A stretch of 64,000 nt of DNA, taken from assembly GCA_963575745.1 (NCBI GenBank), contig CAUYUJ010015943.1, forward strand, positions 1 to 64,000, written 5' to 3'. The notes below the pieces were generated by a model. It was given only the letters and a program-made list of their open reading frames with translations. It did not search any database and had not been told where the DNA came from. The position numbers and the translations under genes were made by a program. This document shows, piece by piece, positions 47,095 through 58,700 of this stretch. The stretch comes from Prorocentrum cordatum (Eukaryota; Sar; Dinophyceae; Prorocentrales; Prorocentraceae). The stretch's first letter is position 1. Each line of letters opens with the position of its first letter.

Positions 47095-47625
47095 GCGATT
47101 AGAGGAAGACACACTGACATGTAGTCCATGACAAGGGCCCCCCCATGGACTGAGGACCGAGGACGCCCAGGAACTGCAGGAGGAACTCCAGGAACTCAAG
47201 GGGCCTATCGGGACATGGACTGCCCCACCCTCCCCCCAGCCCAAGAGGCAACCTAATAGCCCCACATGAGGGTGGGCAAGGCGGGCGGGTGGGGCGGGCT
47301 GACCAGGGAGGGAATGGCGATAGCGTGCACCCACTCATCAGTCTCATCGGCATCATCATCATACCTCACCCCTCCTCCATCGCCCACAAATCCCATCCCC
47401 GTCCCCGATCATTGTCGATCCTGCCCAGGAGCTCTGAGCCTCGGCGGCTCTGAGCTCCCTCATTCACATGGCCGCGCATGTCGGCGGTGGACAAACCTCT
47501 CTTTAGTAGACCTCCCCTTAGTGAAAACGGCCTGTCTCGCCCGTCCTCGCCCTCCTCCTCCACCTCCACTCCGCTCCTGATGTTTTTACAGTTTCACCGC
47601 CTCCTGCACGTCCCCCCCCCCCTCT
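47095..47625. other. Unassigned spacer with CT-rich parts
   Basis: AGGAACTCCAGGAACTCAAGG-type short repeats near 47170-47205. No gene supported. Confidence 0.4.
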
Positions 47626-47629
47626 CTTC

Positions 47630-48010
47630 CTCATCGACTCGTCGATCTCGGCGCTCGGCTGCGCCGAACCGAGGTCGACCGGCGCTCGGTGGGCGCCTTC
47701 ACGATTGCCATCGTGGACGACGTGCTGGTCGACTCGGCGCATGGCGCATCCTTTCGCTCACCCCCTCTCCCCCCTCCACTCCTCTGCTCTGCTCAACCTC
47801 GGCTCCGCCCCCCCCCATTACCTCCCAGGCCTGTCACCCCTCCCCCACTCCCTCCACCTCGCCCCACCTCTTCCTCCTCCACATCACTGATATTGTGGCC
47901 GCTGTGGTTGACCTCGCCGCCCCTCGCGTCGCCTCCTTCCCGCCGCGGCCGCTGCGCCCGCAGCCCCATCATTTCGTCACCGCCTCCCGCCTCTTCATTA
48001 TGACTACTCA
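47630..48010 (+). CDS. Two small exon-like pieces around a CT-rich segment
   Basis: One frame gives SVGAFTIAIVDDVLVDSAHG (about 47686-47745), another ITDIVAAVVDLAAPRVASFP then HHFVTASRLFIMTTHS (about 47883-48010). They are separated by a CCTCC-rich stretch, as at the other exon-intron arrangements here. Too short to assign. Confidence 0.3.
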
Positions 48011-48281
48011 TTCCCCCTGCCCCCACCTGCCCATCCCCGGCTCCCCCCCCCCCTCCGTGTCACAGTCACATATCCTTGTCCATGTCAGTGGGCCCCCCCA
48101 CCCACTCGCCTTCCCCCTCCCCTCCTCTTCTTTCTCGCCCTCCCCGTCCACGCCCCCCTCCTCCTCGTCCTCGCCCTCATCCTCATTAGCTTCTCCTCCT
48201 TATCCGATAATCCGATAATCCTCCTCCTCATCCTCCTCCATCTTCCACCTCGCCCTCCTCCCTCCCTCGGTCACGCTGCGG
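48011..48281. repeat. CCTCC/CTCCTCC pyrimidine tract
   Basis: Pyrimidine-rich; probable 5' flank or intron of the next gene. Confidence 0.6.
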
Positions 48282-49052
48282 ATGCAGCCGATGGGTCACG
48301 CGTTGCTGACGCGCTTGGCCTTTCAGCTCAAGCTCCGCATTATTGATCGCCGATCGGCGCGCCCGCCGCCTGCTGGAGCTGGAGATGCCGCCGCCGCTGG
48401 GGCGATTGTGGCCGTGCCCTCATCGCCGGCGCCATTCACGCCTGCGTCATCATCGGTGCCCGCCAGGTCGCGCTCTGGCATCGCGGGCGCCATTGTCCCG
48501 CTGGCAGCGCGTCGTCGTGCTGCTCGGACCGAGCGCCGTCTCGATGATGCCGGGCGCACAGTGCGGGCACTGCAGAAGCGGCTCGCTCGCCAGCACGCCA
48601 CAGTCGGGCGGCTTCAGCGGTGGATCGAGCAGCTTGAGGGTGGCGTCGGCGATCCGCTCGTCATTTCGAAGGTGGGGTCGCATCGGTTAAGCTGGAGTTC
48701 CACTGTTGCGATGGGCCTGCGTCGCAACCTCTCCACCATATCGGCCGCCGATTTTGGAGCAGTGACACTGCTGGACGTCTCGAGGCAGACGGTCTGCAGA
48801 TCAGAACGCTTCGTCGGCTCGTGCATCGTGGCGACCAGCCGCCAGTTCTTCGAGTCGCGGCGCCTTGCCCTGCAATCGTTCCTGCGGTCCTCCGCGCCGC
48901 CCGACCCTCAGGCCATCGTCAACGTCTACTCGTGGCGACAGGACGCAACCAACTCGGGCGTGTGGCACCGTCAGAAAGTAGCAGCGCTCGAGGCAGAGGC
49001 CTTCGTGATGCTGAATCCTCTCCCCAGGGCCTCCACTCGCACGTGCCAGATG
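48282..49052 (+). CDS. Exon 1 of the multi-exon gene 48.3-53.7 kb
   Basis: Starts MQPMGHALLTRLAFQLKLRI (ATG at 48282), passes through an Ala/Pro/Ser-rich segment, then a charged helix (RTERRLDDAGRTVRALQKRL, ARQHATVGRLQRWIEQLEGG) that looks like a coiled coil, then compact protein with SRQTVCRSERFVGSCIVATS, VNVYSWRQDATNSGVWHRQK. The frame stops at 49053-49055, and coding continues in the next frame from about 49053. By recollection it belongs to a family present in many copies in dinoflagellate genomes, function unknown. Confidence 0.6.
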
Positions 49053-49965
49053 TGAGGTATTCAGCTACGTCCGGCGGCTCTCAGACATCCAAACAGTGTC
49101 GCTCCTTGGTTGCACGGGCGAGTTCACGTGCAGGCTGGTCGTCAAGCAGTTGAAGGCGCTGGGTATCCCTGTATGGGAAGAGTCTGGCACGAACGTTGCT
49201 TACGCTGCCTGCACTCACGTGTACCTGACCACGACCGACCAGGGGTCGGACCAGATCAAGGCCCGCCGCATCATTGCCATCCTGACAGCGCCGATGCCCA
49301 ACGTGATCTTTTTTTATCACAGCTGCCTCGAGCACGTCGTCCACCTGATCATCGGCCAGGCATTGAAGCTCGCCGACCGGTTCCTCAAGGAGTGGGCCCG
49401 TTCGTGGCGCTACTACTCGACCGTTGCCATATGGGCCAACGCGTGGCGCGACGCCGCGCGGCCCATCTACTTGTGGTGGGTCGACGCGTGTGGGCCGACG
49501 GATGCTAAGGCTCGTGCTTCCAAGCTGTGCCCCAAGGCCTGTTCGGCACGATGGGGCGCCGTGGAGTCAGTTGAGGCACGGTTGAGTGCTGTCGCCGGGA
49601 TGCTGCACCTCGCGTTCGTCGACGTGTTGAAGAAGGGCGCCGCCGCCAGTGGCGCTGCGGCTGCAGCCGCGCCCGTGGACGACGCAGCGCCAGCTGCAGC
49701 TGCCGAGGCTGCTGTTGCATTCGAGCCAGTTCTCGCGGCAGGCATGGACGCTCGTCGCGCAGTCGGCGACCTGTCCGCCGATAGCGCCAGTGCGTGGACC
49801 GCAATGCTCGGCCGCTGGCGCAAGCAAGCGGTGCTGACGACCTCAGACCCGTTGTTCTGGGGCATGATCAAGTGTAACTTGTGGAACAGGTCGGTGACTA
49901 CCCATGCGAGCTGCTTCCTGAAATCTAAGGGTCGGCAGCACCTCGCCGAGCTTGCGTGTGGCTAG
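49053..49965 (+). CDS. Exon 2 of the multi-exon gene 48.3-53.7 kb
   Basis: EVFSYVRRLSDIQTVSLLGC, RLVVKQLKALGIPVWEESG, MPNVIFFYHSCLEHVVHLII, GQALKLADRFLKEWARSWRY, YSTVAIWANAWRDAARPIYL, KLCPKACSARWGAVESVEAR, later LTTSDPLFWGMIKCNLWNRS. The C-L-E-H-x-x-H-L element and the K-x-C-x-x-R-W-G stretch recur, from memory, in this dinoflagellate family. The frame reaches TAG at 49963-49965, and an exon end near 49955 is likely. Continues the frame change at 49050, which is either a tiny intron or an indel. Confidence 0.6.
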
Positions 49966-50483
49966 GCTGCCACGGCGTGCAAATCCCTTCCCCATCATCG
50001 TCATCTGTCGTCCGCCGTGGATCGCCGCCGTGTCGTGCCCCCGTCGCAGTCGCGATCGTCGTCGACACCGCCGTACCGTCGTATCGCATCGTCGCGTCGC
50101 GTAGTCGTCGTCGTCGCGTCGTCACGTCGTCACGTTCGTCGCTCGTCGACTCGTCGGCGTGACCTCACTCCTGGCCCTGTCCCAACCCTAGAGACCTCCT
50201 TGATAGGGGTTTGAGCAGACGGGGTCGGATCATATGATCTCGCCGCATCGCCGATGCATCGGTCATGCACTGTGCCGCCGATGCATCGGCGGTGCATTGG
50301 CAGCGTCGGCGATGCATCGATGCATCGGCGACGGCGGCGTGGAGATACGCGGAGATACGCGGGTCCCACATCGAGCAGCATCGGCGATGCATCGGCGATG
50401 CGTCGGCACGCGACACGATCCTCCGACTCCGACCCCATCTACTCCGACCCCCATCCATGAGGCCTAGAGACCCGCGCCGCCGC
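49966..50483. other. Probable intron with CGTCGT tract and CCGATGCATCGG palindromes
   Basis: 49985-50160 is a CGTCGT/CGTCGC-rich tract. 50225-50410 is the palindrome cluster listed separately. Confidence 0.55.
50228..50410. repeat. Cluster of CCGATGCATCGG-type 12-bp palindromes
   Basis: Perfect CCGATGCATCGG at 50251 and 50279. Overlapping GATGCATCGATGCATC at about 50311. CATCGGCGATGCATCGGCGATG at about 50379. Also GATCATATGATC at 50228. All are self-complementary, so both strands read alike. Confidence 0.85.
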
Positions 50484-50580
50484 CGGCTGCCAGCCTGTTC
50501 GGCGAGTACGACGAGCTGCTCAACTCGCACCCGTGGCAGGACCTATTCGGCAGCATGTCCGAGGACATTGGCCGTTCCGA
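50484..50580 (+). CDS. Exon 3 (short) of the multi-exon gene
   Basis: SLFGEYDELLNSHPWQDLFG then SMSEDIGRSE. A short coding-like island between the palindrome cluster and a CCTC-rich stretch (50580-50690), placed where this family normally continues. Edges approximate. Confidence 0.4.
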
Positions 50581-50782
50581 GCCCTCCCCCCGCGTCTCGT
50601 CGATCGCCCCCCTACCCTATCCCCTCCAACCCTCCCCTCACTCCGTCCTCGTCACCTCGTCTCACACCTGTCTGCATCCGCTACCTGGGGCCGCCGCCCA
50701 CATCCCGTCTCGATGTGACCTCCATGGGGCCTCCATCCAGTGAGCTCGCCACGCGTCTTCATTCTCGATCTAACCCCTGCCA
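50581..50782. other. Probable intron, pyrimidine-rich
   Basis: CCCTCC/CTCGTC-rich, then unassigned to 50782. Confidence 0.45.
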
Positions 50783-51278
50783 CAGGACGACAGTATCAAG
50801 CTGAACTCATTTGCCATCGCCAACCTCATGGTCCACGCTGGCGGATTTTGGCGAAGGGTCGCTGAACCGGCAGTCGCATGGCCACATCGAATGTTTGGCC
50901 TGATATTCGGAGGCGATCGGTTGCAGGACGTGCTGCTGCGACGTCAGACGGCGCGCGACCTCCTGGAGACAGACCCCCTCGACCTCGACATCGGAGCCCG
51001 CAAGCTGCGCGCCGCGTTCATGCACGACATCCAGGTCGTTCATCATGCAGGGACGTGCCCGCCGAGGCTGTGGCACACGCTCTCTGCCGCGCCACTTGCG
51101 TGGCGCCCAGACACGAGAGAGCGAATCGATCAACAAGACGATCTCTCTGATCAGCGACCGCGCCCCGAACGTTGGCCTGGACCTCCTCAGCGCCAGGTGC
51201 GCAACCAAGCGCGCCATCGGCGCCCTCGCTGTTTCAGATGACGCACGCGGGCGCCGCGATGCAGCTCGTCAGGTCTGA
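50783..51278 (+). CDS. Exon 4 of the multi-exon gene, with a frame change at ~51117
   Basis: DDSIKLNSFAIANLMVHAGG, FWRRVAEPAVAWPHRMFGLI, RRQTARDLLETDPLDLDIGA, RKLRAAFMHDIQVVHHAGTC, then at the GAGAGAG of 51114-51120 sensible coding moves one frame to ESESINKTISLISDRAPNVG, LDLLSARCATKRAIGALAV. Adding or removing one base or a GA unit in that dinucleotide run joins the two. Either a recent slippage mutation or an assembly error. The exon probably ends near 51235. Confidence 0.55.
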
Positions 51279-51611
51279 GTGCTGTCCTCCACTCCTCCAC
51301 TCCTCCTGATCCGCCCTGCCACCACTCTGACCTGCAGTTCCCCGCACTCGCACCCCTATCGGATAGCTGCCAGATAGCTGCGAGTCCCTATCCTGAGGAT
51401 AGGGGCATAGGGATGCGAGGAACGGAAGGACGATCAGGAGGTGAGAGCGAGGAGGAGCCCAGTGAGGCGGTGCGTCTATCCTCGCACTCACCGCCGGTGA
51501 GTGCGAGGATAGACTATCATCTCACCGCGCACCCTCGCGCTCACCTTCCCACTCATCCTCCTCTCCCCATCCCACTCCTCCCACGTAGCCCACGCCCCGC
51601 TCCTCCTCAGC
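51279..51611. other. Probable intron containing two strong hairpins
   Basis: CCCTATCC-tga-GGATAGGG at 51386-51404 and the 19-bp hairpin at 51474-51514. The sequence ends in TCCTCAGCAG before coding resumes. Confidence 0.5.
51474..51514. repeat. Perfect 19-bp hairpin, 3-nt loop, inside a probable intron
   Basis: GTCTATCCTCGCACTCACC (51474-51492), loop GCC, exact complement at 51496-51514. Confidence 0.95.
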
Positions 51612-52513
51612 AGGTGTCGGAGCTGTGCGGCCGTGTGTCGGACGCCTCGCTGGCTGCCGTGCGCAACGACGCACAGCGCTGGTCACCGCTGCCCGCTGCT
51701 GATGGGCCGCTGATCGACCCGACCATCAACATGGCGTCCGTGCTGTGTGGTCTGTACCCCGACATGCGAGTGAATGCTCGTCGGGCATGGAGCGTGGCGC
51801 ACAACGCAGTGTTCAACAAGATATGGAAGCTCCAGCCTGCTGGCATGTCACTATGCTTCGGTTTCGGCGAGTCTCCCCAGCACGGATGCCCTCTATGGGT
51901 CAGCGCGGAGCGCCATCGTAGCCGCCACGTCTTCTGCCAGCTCACCTTTGACGCGCCGAGTATGTGCGCTCACCTGGTTCGCCCGCTGTCGGTGATTCGA
52001 TCGGTGCGGTTGTTCGACACGTTCTTCGAGGCAGTTTCTGTGAGCGACGCCCCTGTGGTCATGAAGTGCTTCCGCCTGACATGGGACCGCTGGGCGATGC
52101 AGACTGCGTCGCTGTCCGCGCTGGACGACGTCAGCCTCGTGTTCAGGAAGCTCAAGCGAGCTGCAGCTGCGCCCGCTGCGGGACCGCCGCCATTGCCAGC
52201 ATCGGCATCACTTGCTAGTGGCGCCGCTCATCCCTCGGCGGCTGGCGACCTCGACGACCCCTTGGGCGAAGCGCTCGCGTCCATGATGAGCGACGACGGC
52301 ATCGACGAGGTTGCCTTGATGGCGAGCGACGTCGTGGCCACTGAGATGGCCGCTCAGTACTGCGCCGTCGACCTGGCCGACACCGACGCCGACGCCGCGC
52401 CCGCCGCTGCTGACCAGGAGTTTGCCGCGTCTGTCGACGCCAGTACTGTTCCCGAGGACAGCTCATCAGCTCATCAGCTCAGCTCATATCCGTCATGCCG
52501 TAAATCCTCGTAG
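51612..52513 (+). CDS. Exon 5 of the multi-exon gene
   Basis: QQVSELCGRVSDASLAAVRN, INMASVLCGLYPDMRVNARR, AWSVAHNAVFNKIWKLQPAG, MSLCFGFGESPQHGCPLWVS, RPLSVIRSVRLFDTFFEAVS, VVMKCFRLTWDRWAMQTASL, followed by an Ala/Asp-rich acidic tail, stop at 52511-52513. About 290 residues without interruption. Probably spliced onward before the stop to the zinc-finger exon. Confidence 0.6.
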
Positions 52514-52693
52514 CCACTCCTCGCTCTCATGCTCCCACACCTCTCACCCGTGCTGCATGCCCCCCCCCCCCCTTCTGCTCCTGCTTATGCTGCTGCGGAT
52601 GCGGATGATGGATGGCTGCTATGACGATGAGGCGGAGGATGATGAGACTGCACACTCGGATGATTTATGAGGAGCAGTTGACGTGGACTCGGG
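52514..52693. other. Probable intron (poly-C, GATGAG tracts)
   Basis: Poly-C at 52561-52572, then GATGATGG/GATGAGG words. Confidence 0.45.
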
Positions 52694-53683
52694 GTGGGTT
52701 CGGTTCGGAGATGGGCCGAGCTTGATTACGCTACCGCCAAGGACATCCAGCGGGAGCTCGACCACGCCACGCTCGGGCCGGTGATCCAGGATGCGGCAGC
52801 CGCTGGCGTGGACATCGTTGCTGCAGCTGCGGACGCATCTGCAGGAGACCCCGCTGCAGCCACCGACCACCTGTTAGAGGCAGCCGTGTTCAGCGGCATC
52901 GATAGCATGGCTGCGGCGCCCGACCCACCGCCGTCGCACGCTCTCACGTTGGAGGATGCGCGCATAGCTCTGCGATCCTGGCACGATGCATTCGGCATCA
53001 GCATTGCCGCACTACAGAGTCGTCGGCGCGCGTGTGGTGCCGACGTGGGCCAGCAGGGGCAACTGTCAGTCATGTCAATCTCTAGGGCCGATGCAGCTAG
53101 CAGCGGCTGCCACCGTCGTGTATGCTACGTTCACTGGGTGCAGGCCCGCGCGTGCTATGGTAGGCCAACTGTTCTCAAGCCCGATGGCAGCGTGGTGCAT
53201 CCTTGTAGCGCCAACGTGAAGCCAGTCTATATGAAGACCTCTGGTATCGTCTGGCCTGCCATCGGGCTCACGTTGCGCACCTGTGACAAGGGTGCTATTG
53301 TGAGTGCACGTGTCCAGCGTTGTCATGCCATGTGGACGGCCGCGCTGGACAGAGAGTCGGTTGTCGACGTGCAGACTATCCTGCATTCCCCGCTCGTCGG
53401 TGCCGACGAGTCTGCCTTTGACCCGTGCGCTGGCTGTGGCGGCACTGACAGGCCAGCCGTGTTAGTACAGTGTGCGATTTGCCTGTGCCACTGGCACCCC
53501 TCTTGCGCTGCGCGCGTGGTTGAGCTTATGAGCGACGCTGTGGAGGGCCACCGCACTTCTCTTGCTTTCAAAGAGGTCCCACCACCGTTGCTCGCATGGT
53601 CGCGCAAACTCTGCGCAGCGGTCGTTCGCGCTCTGCCCGCCGAGGCGACCGCGAGCATGCCCGCGCCAGCCAATTCATCATAA
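52694..53683 (+). CDS. Exon 6 (3' end) of the multi-exon gene, with PHD/RING-like zinc finger
   Basis: AELDYATAKDIQRELDHATL, an Ala/Asp-rich stretch, LEDARIALRSWHDAFGISIA, HRRVCYVHWVQARACYGRPT, KPVYMKTSGIVWPAIGLTLR. Then at 53427-53515 come two Cys pairs and CAICLCHWHPSCAARVV: C-x2-C...C-x2-C-x4-H-x2-C, the order of a PHD or RING-like zinc finger. Stop TAA at 53681-53683. The finger suggests chromatin or protein binding, but no full domain match can be claimed by eye. Absence of an SL relic upstream of exon 1 suggests this copy was not retroposed. Confidence 0.6.
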   Translation: MGSVRRWAELDYATAKDIQRELDHATLGPVIQDAAAAGVDIVAAAADASAGDPAAATDHLLEAAVFSGIDSMAAAPDPPPSHALTLEDARIALRSWHDAFGISIAALQSRRRACGADVGQQGQLSVMSISRADAASSGCHRRVCYVHWVQARACYGRPTVLKPDGSVVHPCSANVKPVYMKTSGIVWPAIGLTLRTCDKGAIVSARVQRCHAMWTAALDRESVVDVQTILHSPLVGADESAFDPCAGCGGTDRPAVLVQCAICLCHWHPSCAARVVELMSDAVEGHRTSLAFKEVPPPLLAWSRKLCAAVVRALPAEATASMPAPANSS

Positions 53684-54124
53684 CGTGTTATCTCACGTCC
53701 CGGACCGCTGGTTTCGCGCGTCCCGGACACGTTCAGAGGAGAGGGTCAGGGAGTCAGGGAGGACGGAGGACGGTGACCATGCTGCGGATGTGGGGGCGGT
53801 GGGGTGGGCGATGCGGGCAGAGCGTTTCACGGGCGGATCGCTTTGCAGGGGCAGAGCGTGCTCCGCGCAGCCATCGACAATCCAGCGCGTGCTCGGAGTC
53901 GTGGGCCATCGCGCTTGATTGGTGTCATCATCACTCGCTCATGCTCTGTCGCCGGTCAGCCTGTCTGTGCATCGGTTCTCAGAGATCACCTGGTCAGGTG
54001 ACGGCCCGCACCGCTTCGCGTGTGTTCCTGTGTGCGTCACAGTTTCGGGCCGAAGAAACAGTTTCGGGTGGATTCTGTCACGTCAGCACCGCTCAGCACA
54101 GCACCATCTCAAATACCCGCACAT
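53684..54124. other. Unassigned spacer
   Basis: Several short frames, none convincing. Leads into the first decayed palindromic repeats. Confidence 0.4.
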
Positions 54125-54800
54125 CCTGCCACACACCGCCAGTCAGGAGGCACGTCCTGACGGAGCCGCCATGTCAGGCGGCACCTCCTGACGGCGCCGC
54201 CATGACAGGATGGTCACCATGTGATCATGAAGCACATCCTGACGCGATCATGTTAACACGGGCCGCCTCCCGACATATCACATATGTCAGGGGGCGCTTC
54301 CTAACGGATACCACATGTGAGGAGGCGCGTCCTGACGGTGCATCCGTGTCAGGATGCACCGCGTGACGGCTCATGTATATCAGGAAGCGCATCTTGCCGC
54401 ATTATCCACGTCAGGAGGCGGTTCCTGACATGTGCGAACTGTCGAGAAGTCAGTCCTGTCATAGTGGTAGCATCAAGAATCGCATCGTGACGGGTTGTAG
54501 TCGTCAGGCAGCAATTCCCGACTGTACGTAGATGTCACTGGAGGGTGCGTGTGTGGCTGTTGTGACATGAGATACAGCATGATGACACATCGATGTTGGG
54601 GCGGGGTGTGTGTGTGTGTGCGCACCGCGGGGGGGCAAGTATATGAGGTCCCACAAGGCGGGGATGGTGCGACATGAGGTGCACCCTGACAGCTGTGATC
54701 GGTCAGGGGCACATCCTGACAGGGATGGTGTTGACAGTGTGCGATGCATGTCAGGCGGGTCTCCAGGACCGCATCCTGACAGCATACGTATACGTGAGGA
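54125..54800. repeat. Decayed outlying part of the TCAGGAGG palindrome array
   Basis: Recognisable but degenerate units, for example around 54141 (GTCAGGAGGCACGTCCTGAC), 54173, 54285, 54312, 54343, 54411 and 54703. Spacing is irregular and many arms are mismatched. Confidence 0.8.
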
Positions 54801-55734
54801 TGTGCAGCCTGTGATACAGAATTTCAGAATGTGTGGTGTGCTGTGCATGCGCCAGCATGACGGGTCGTGGGGTGTCATATCCATCCGGAAGCGTGAGTCT
54901 GAGCGTCTAAGTGTCTAAGTCCTAAACCAATGTGGGTGGCGCACAATGTGCGCATGCGGTAACACACGACATCTGATACATGACAGGTGGCGGCCCAAAC
55001 AGCGTAGCACAGCGATATCGGCGTGCAGTGATCAGGAAATTACGCGCGTGACACGCTCAGGTGAGGAGGTGGGGCAGTCGGTGAGAACATCAGACCCGCG
55101 TGTGCCCCTCGATGTGTCTGTTATAGTAGTGATAGGAGCAGGGTGGGCACGGGGAGGCGGGGCGAGGATAGTGGCATATATAGACGTGGGAGGGAGGGGT
55201 GGGGGTGGTCAGCGGGGTGGGCGAGGGGACACATCATCATATCATCAATCGATCATGACAAGCATCCCTATTCGAGCACGTTCGACCACCCACATCGATG
55301 CACAGCCTCGGCCGCTGCTCCTCTGATGCAACCCTGTCATCATCAAGATGACCGCAGCATGGCCCACATCCGCGAATCGCAATGCGACCGACAGGCGCGT
55401 GACACATACTGACTGACAGTGGGTGGCATGTACTGACGTTGGTATATGGCGAGCACATCAGCGACATCGATGCGACGTCACGCCGTCAATGTCCGAGCGA
55501 GAGCAGAGTATGGTACTGAGTATGGCGTTGGTGCGATGGTCCTCTGAGCTCTCGGGGGTCACACGTGCACCCGATCACACGCAGAGTCCACCCCGATGGA
55601 CCACTATGAGTTACGAGTCGTAGCGGTCCATTGGGGTGACTACGACAGAGCACGCGCCGGGAGGATGGGGGGGGGAGGGGGGGGGTGCGGGGTGTGCGCG
55701 GATGGGCCGTCGCCAGTCGTGACGGCCATTCCCC
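54801..55734. other. Unassigned sequence between the two array parts
   Basis: Contains GTGTGTGT at 54607-54621 (just before) and poly-G at 55668-55685. No gene is supported. Confidence 0.4.
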
Positions 55735-58700
55735 TGTCAGGAAGCGCCTCCTGACGGATCGCATATGTCAGGAACCACTTACTGACGAGCGCCACCTGTC
55801 AGGAATTATTTCCTGACGCTATATTCCTGTCGGGATGCACCTCCTGACGGATCCCCTCTGTCAGGACGCACTTCATGACATGTCCGCTTCTGTCAGGAGG
55901 TACTTCCTGACATGCTACGCCTGTCAGGAATGACTTCCTGTCGTATCGGTTACGTCAGGAGTCACCTCCTGACTGATCGTGCATGTCAGGACACACTCCC
56001 TGACGTGTACCTCCTGCCAGGAATCATTTCCTGACGGCTCAGCCTTGTCATGAGGTACACCCTGTCAGATCACATATGTCAGGAACCGCATCCTCACAGC
56101 CTTCCCTCCCCGTCAGGAGGTACCTCCTGCCAGTAGGTGCCTCACAGGAGGTACATCCTGACGCACTGGTTATGTCAGGAAGCACCTCCTGACATGGGGT
56201 ACCGTCATGGCGTATCTCGCATCCTTACAGGGGTACCGTCAGGAACCGCCTCCTCCCAGCACCACACCCGTCAGGAGGGACCCCCTGACAGGAGGTGTAT
56301 GCCAGGGGGTACATCCTGATGCAGTGGGTACTGTGAGGAAGCACATCCTGACAAGGTTACCATCAGTGGGTATCTCCTGACGGATCGTTTCCGTCAGGAA
56401 GCACCTCCTGACACAGGGGTGTCATCAGGAATCACGACATATACATGTATAGTCATGTGCCGTCTGACAGGACCTACCTCCTGACAGTATATTTGTGACA
56501 TGCTGCGTCTCCTGTCAGAACCTACCTGTCCGGAATTACCTCCTGACGTGCCCTCGCTGTCAGGAGGTGCCTCCTGACACACCGCATCTGTCAAGAAGCA
56601 GTTTCTGATGTATCACATCTGTCAGGAATGACCTCCTGACACACCCGCGTCGTCAAGACGTGGTTGTCGACAGAGTCGTTGCGACAAGAGGTGGTTCCTG
56701 ACGACACATTGTCGTGAGGAAGTGCTTCCTGACAGATGCGAACCGTCAGGAGGTGTCTCCTGCCAATGCTATATCGTCAGGGCGCGCCTCCTGACGACAC
56801 CAATCCGTCAGGAGGTGTTTCCTGACGGGATGGTCATGTCAGGAGGTGGTGCTTGACATACATATCGTGTCAGGATGTGCCTCCTCACAGAGTCGGTCCG
56901 TCAGGAGGTGCTTCCTGACGGGTGTGGTCCGTCAGGAGGTGCCTCCTGACAAGCTGTGTGTGTCAGGATGGGGAGTCTTGACGGACTGCATTCTGTCAGG
57001 CGGTGCCTCCTGACAGATCTCACATGTCAGGAGTTACCTCATGACACGCACCACCCGTCAGGAAGCACTTCTTGACGATGCCGTCCTGTCAGGAGGTACC
57101 TCCTGACATATCGCATCTGTCAGGAAGCACCTCCTGACACGTACGATTACACCATAGGATATTTCCTAACTTAGCGGTTCCGTCAGGAACCACCTCCTGA
57201 CATAGGGGCACCGTCAGGAAGCGTTTCCTGACGATGTATCAGCGTCACGAGGCACCTCCTGACGGACCACACCCGTCAGGAAGCACCTCCCGACGGACCG
57301 ACTCTGTCAGGAGGCATATCCTGACACGATATGTATGTCAGGCACCACCTCCTGACATGATCATCCCGTCGGGAAGCACCTCCTGACGGATTGGTGTCGT
57401 CAGGAGGCGCTTCATGACGATATAGTATTGGCATGATACACCTCCTGACGGGTCACATCTGTCAGGAAGCACTTCCTGACACATCATCCCCGTCAGGAGG
57501 TGCCTCCTGACAATATATGTTATGTGAGGAAGTGCCTCCTGACGTAGCGATCACGTCAAGAAGCATATCCTGACATAGGGTTGTCGTTAGGAAGCGCCTC
57601 CTGACGTATCCTACCTGTCATGACATACATCCTGCCATACACCCTATGACAGGAAGTACCTCCTGACAGTGCCTTTCTGTCACGAAGTGCCTCCTGACAT
57701 ACCCTACACGTCAAGACGTGCCTCCTGACGGAACCTCTCTGTCAGGAGGTATCTCCTGACGTACAACATATGTCAGGAACCATTTCTTGCCGTGCCACAC
57801 ATGTCAGGAATTACATCCTGACATAACCCAGCTGTCAATAGGCATCTCCTGACGCATACCGCACATCATGATCTCTATCTTGGCAAAACCACCCTTACAG
57901 ACCCTCCCGTCAGGAAGCGCCTCCTGACATAGACTCTCGTGTCAGGAGGTAGCTCCTGACATAGAAATGCGCGTCAGGATGCGCATCCTGACAGAGACCA
58001 TACCGTCAGGAGGCGGCTCCTGACATGGACCTGCTCGTCAGGAGGTGCCTCCTGACATGGACCGTCCCGTCAGGAGGTGCCTCCTGACAGAGACATGTCC
58101 GTTGGGAGGTGCCTCCTGACAGATACCATCCCGTCAGGAGGTCCCTCCTGACAGGCCCTCCCGTCAGGAGGTGCCTCCTGACAGGTACGATCTCGCCAGA
58201 AGGTGCATCCTGACAGTGACTCTCTCCACCACCCACCCACGTCAGGAGGTGCCTCCTGACAGATGCACTCCCGTCAGGAGGTGCCTCCTGACAGGAACCC
58301 TCCCATCAGGAGGTGCATCCTGACAGGGATCATCCCGTCAGGAGGTGCCTCCTGACATGCCCGCACGCCAGGAGGTGCCTCCTGACATGCACCCCCTCCC
58401 CACCCTTGCAGGTGCTTCCTGACAGGACCCTTCCGTCAGGAGATGCCTCCTGACAGTGGCCCTACCGTCAGGAGGTGCCTCCTGACAAACCCTTACGTCA
58501 GGAGGTGCCTCCTGACACGGGATATCGTGCCAGGAGGTACCTCCTCTGACATATACCTGCATGTCAGGAGACACCTCCTGACATAGACCATCCCGTCAGG
58601 AGGCGTCTCTTGACAAGAACCTACTCGTCAGGAGGCGTCTCCTGACAGGGACCGTCCCGTCAGGAGGTGTCTCCTGACAGGGACATGTCCGTCAGGAGGT

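Noticed and set aside
48605-48625. GGCGGCTTCAGCGG as another LINE-type hairpin core
   Set aside because: Second half reads AGCGG not AGCC and the flanks are not complementary.
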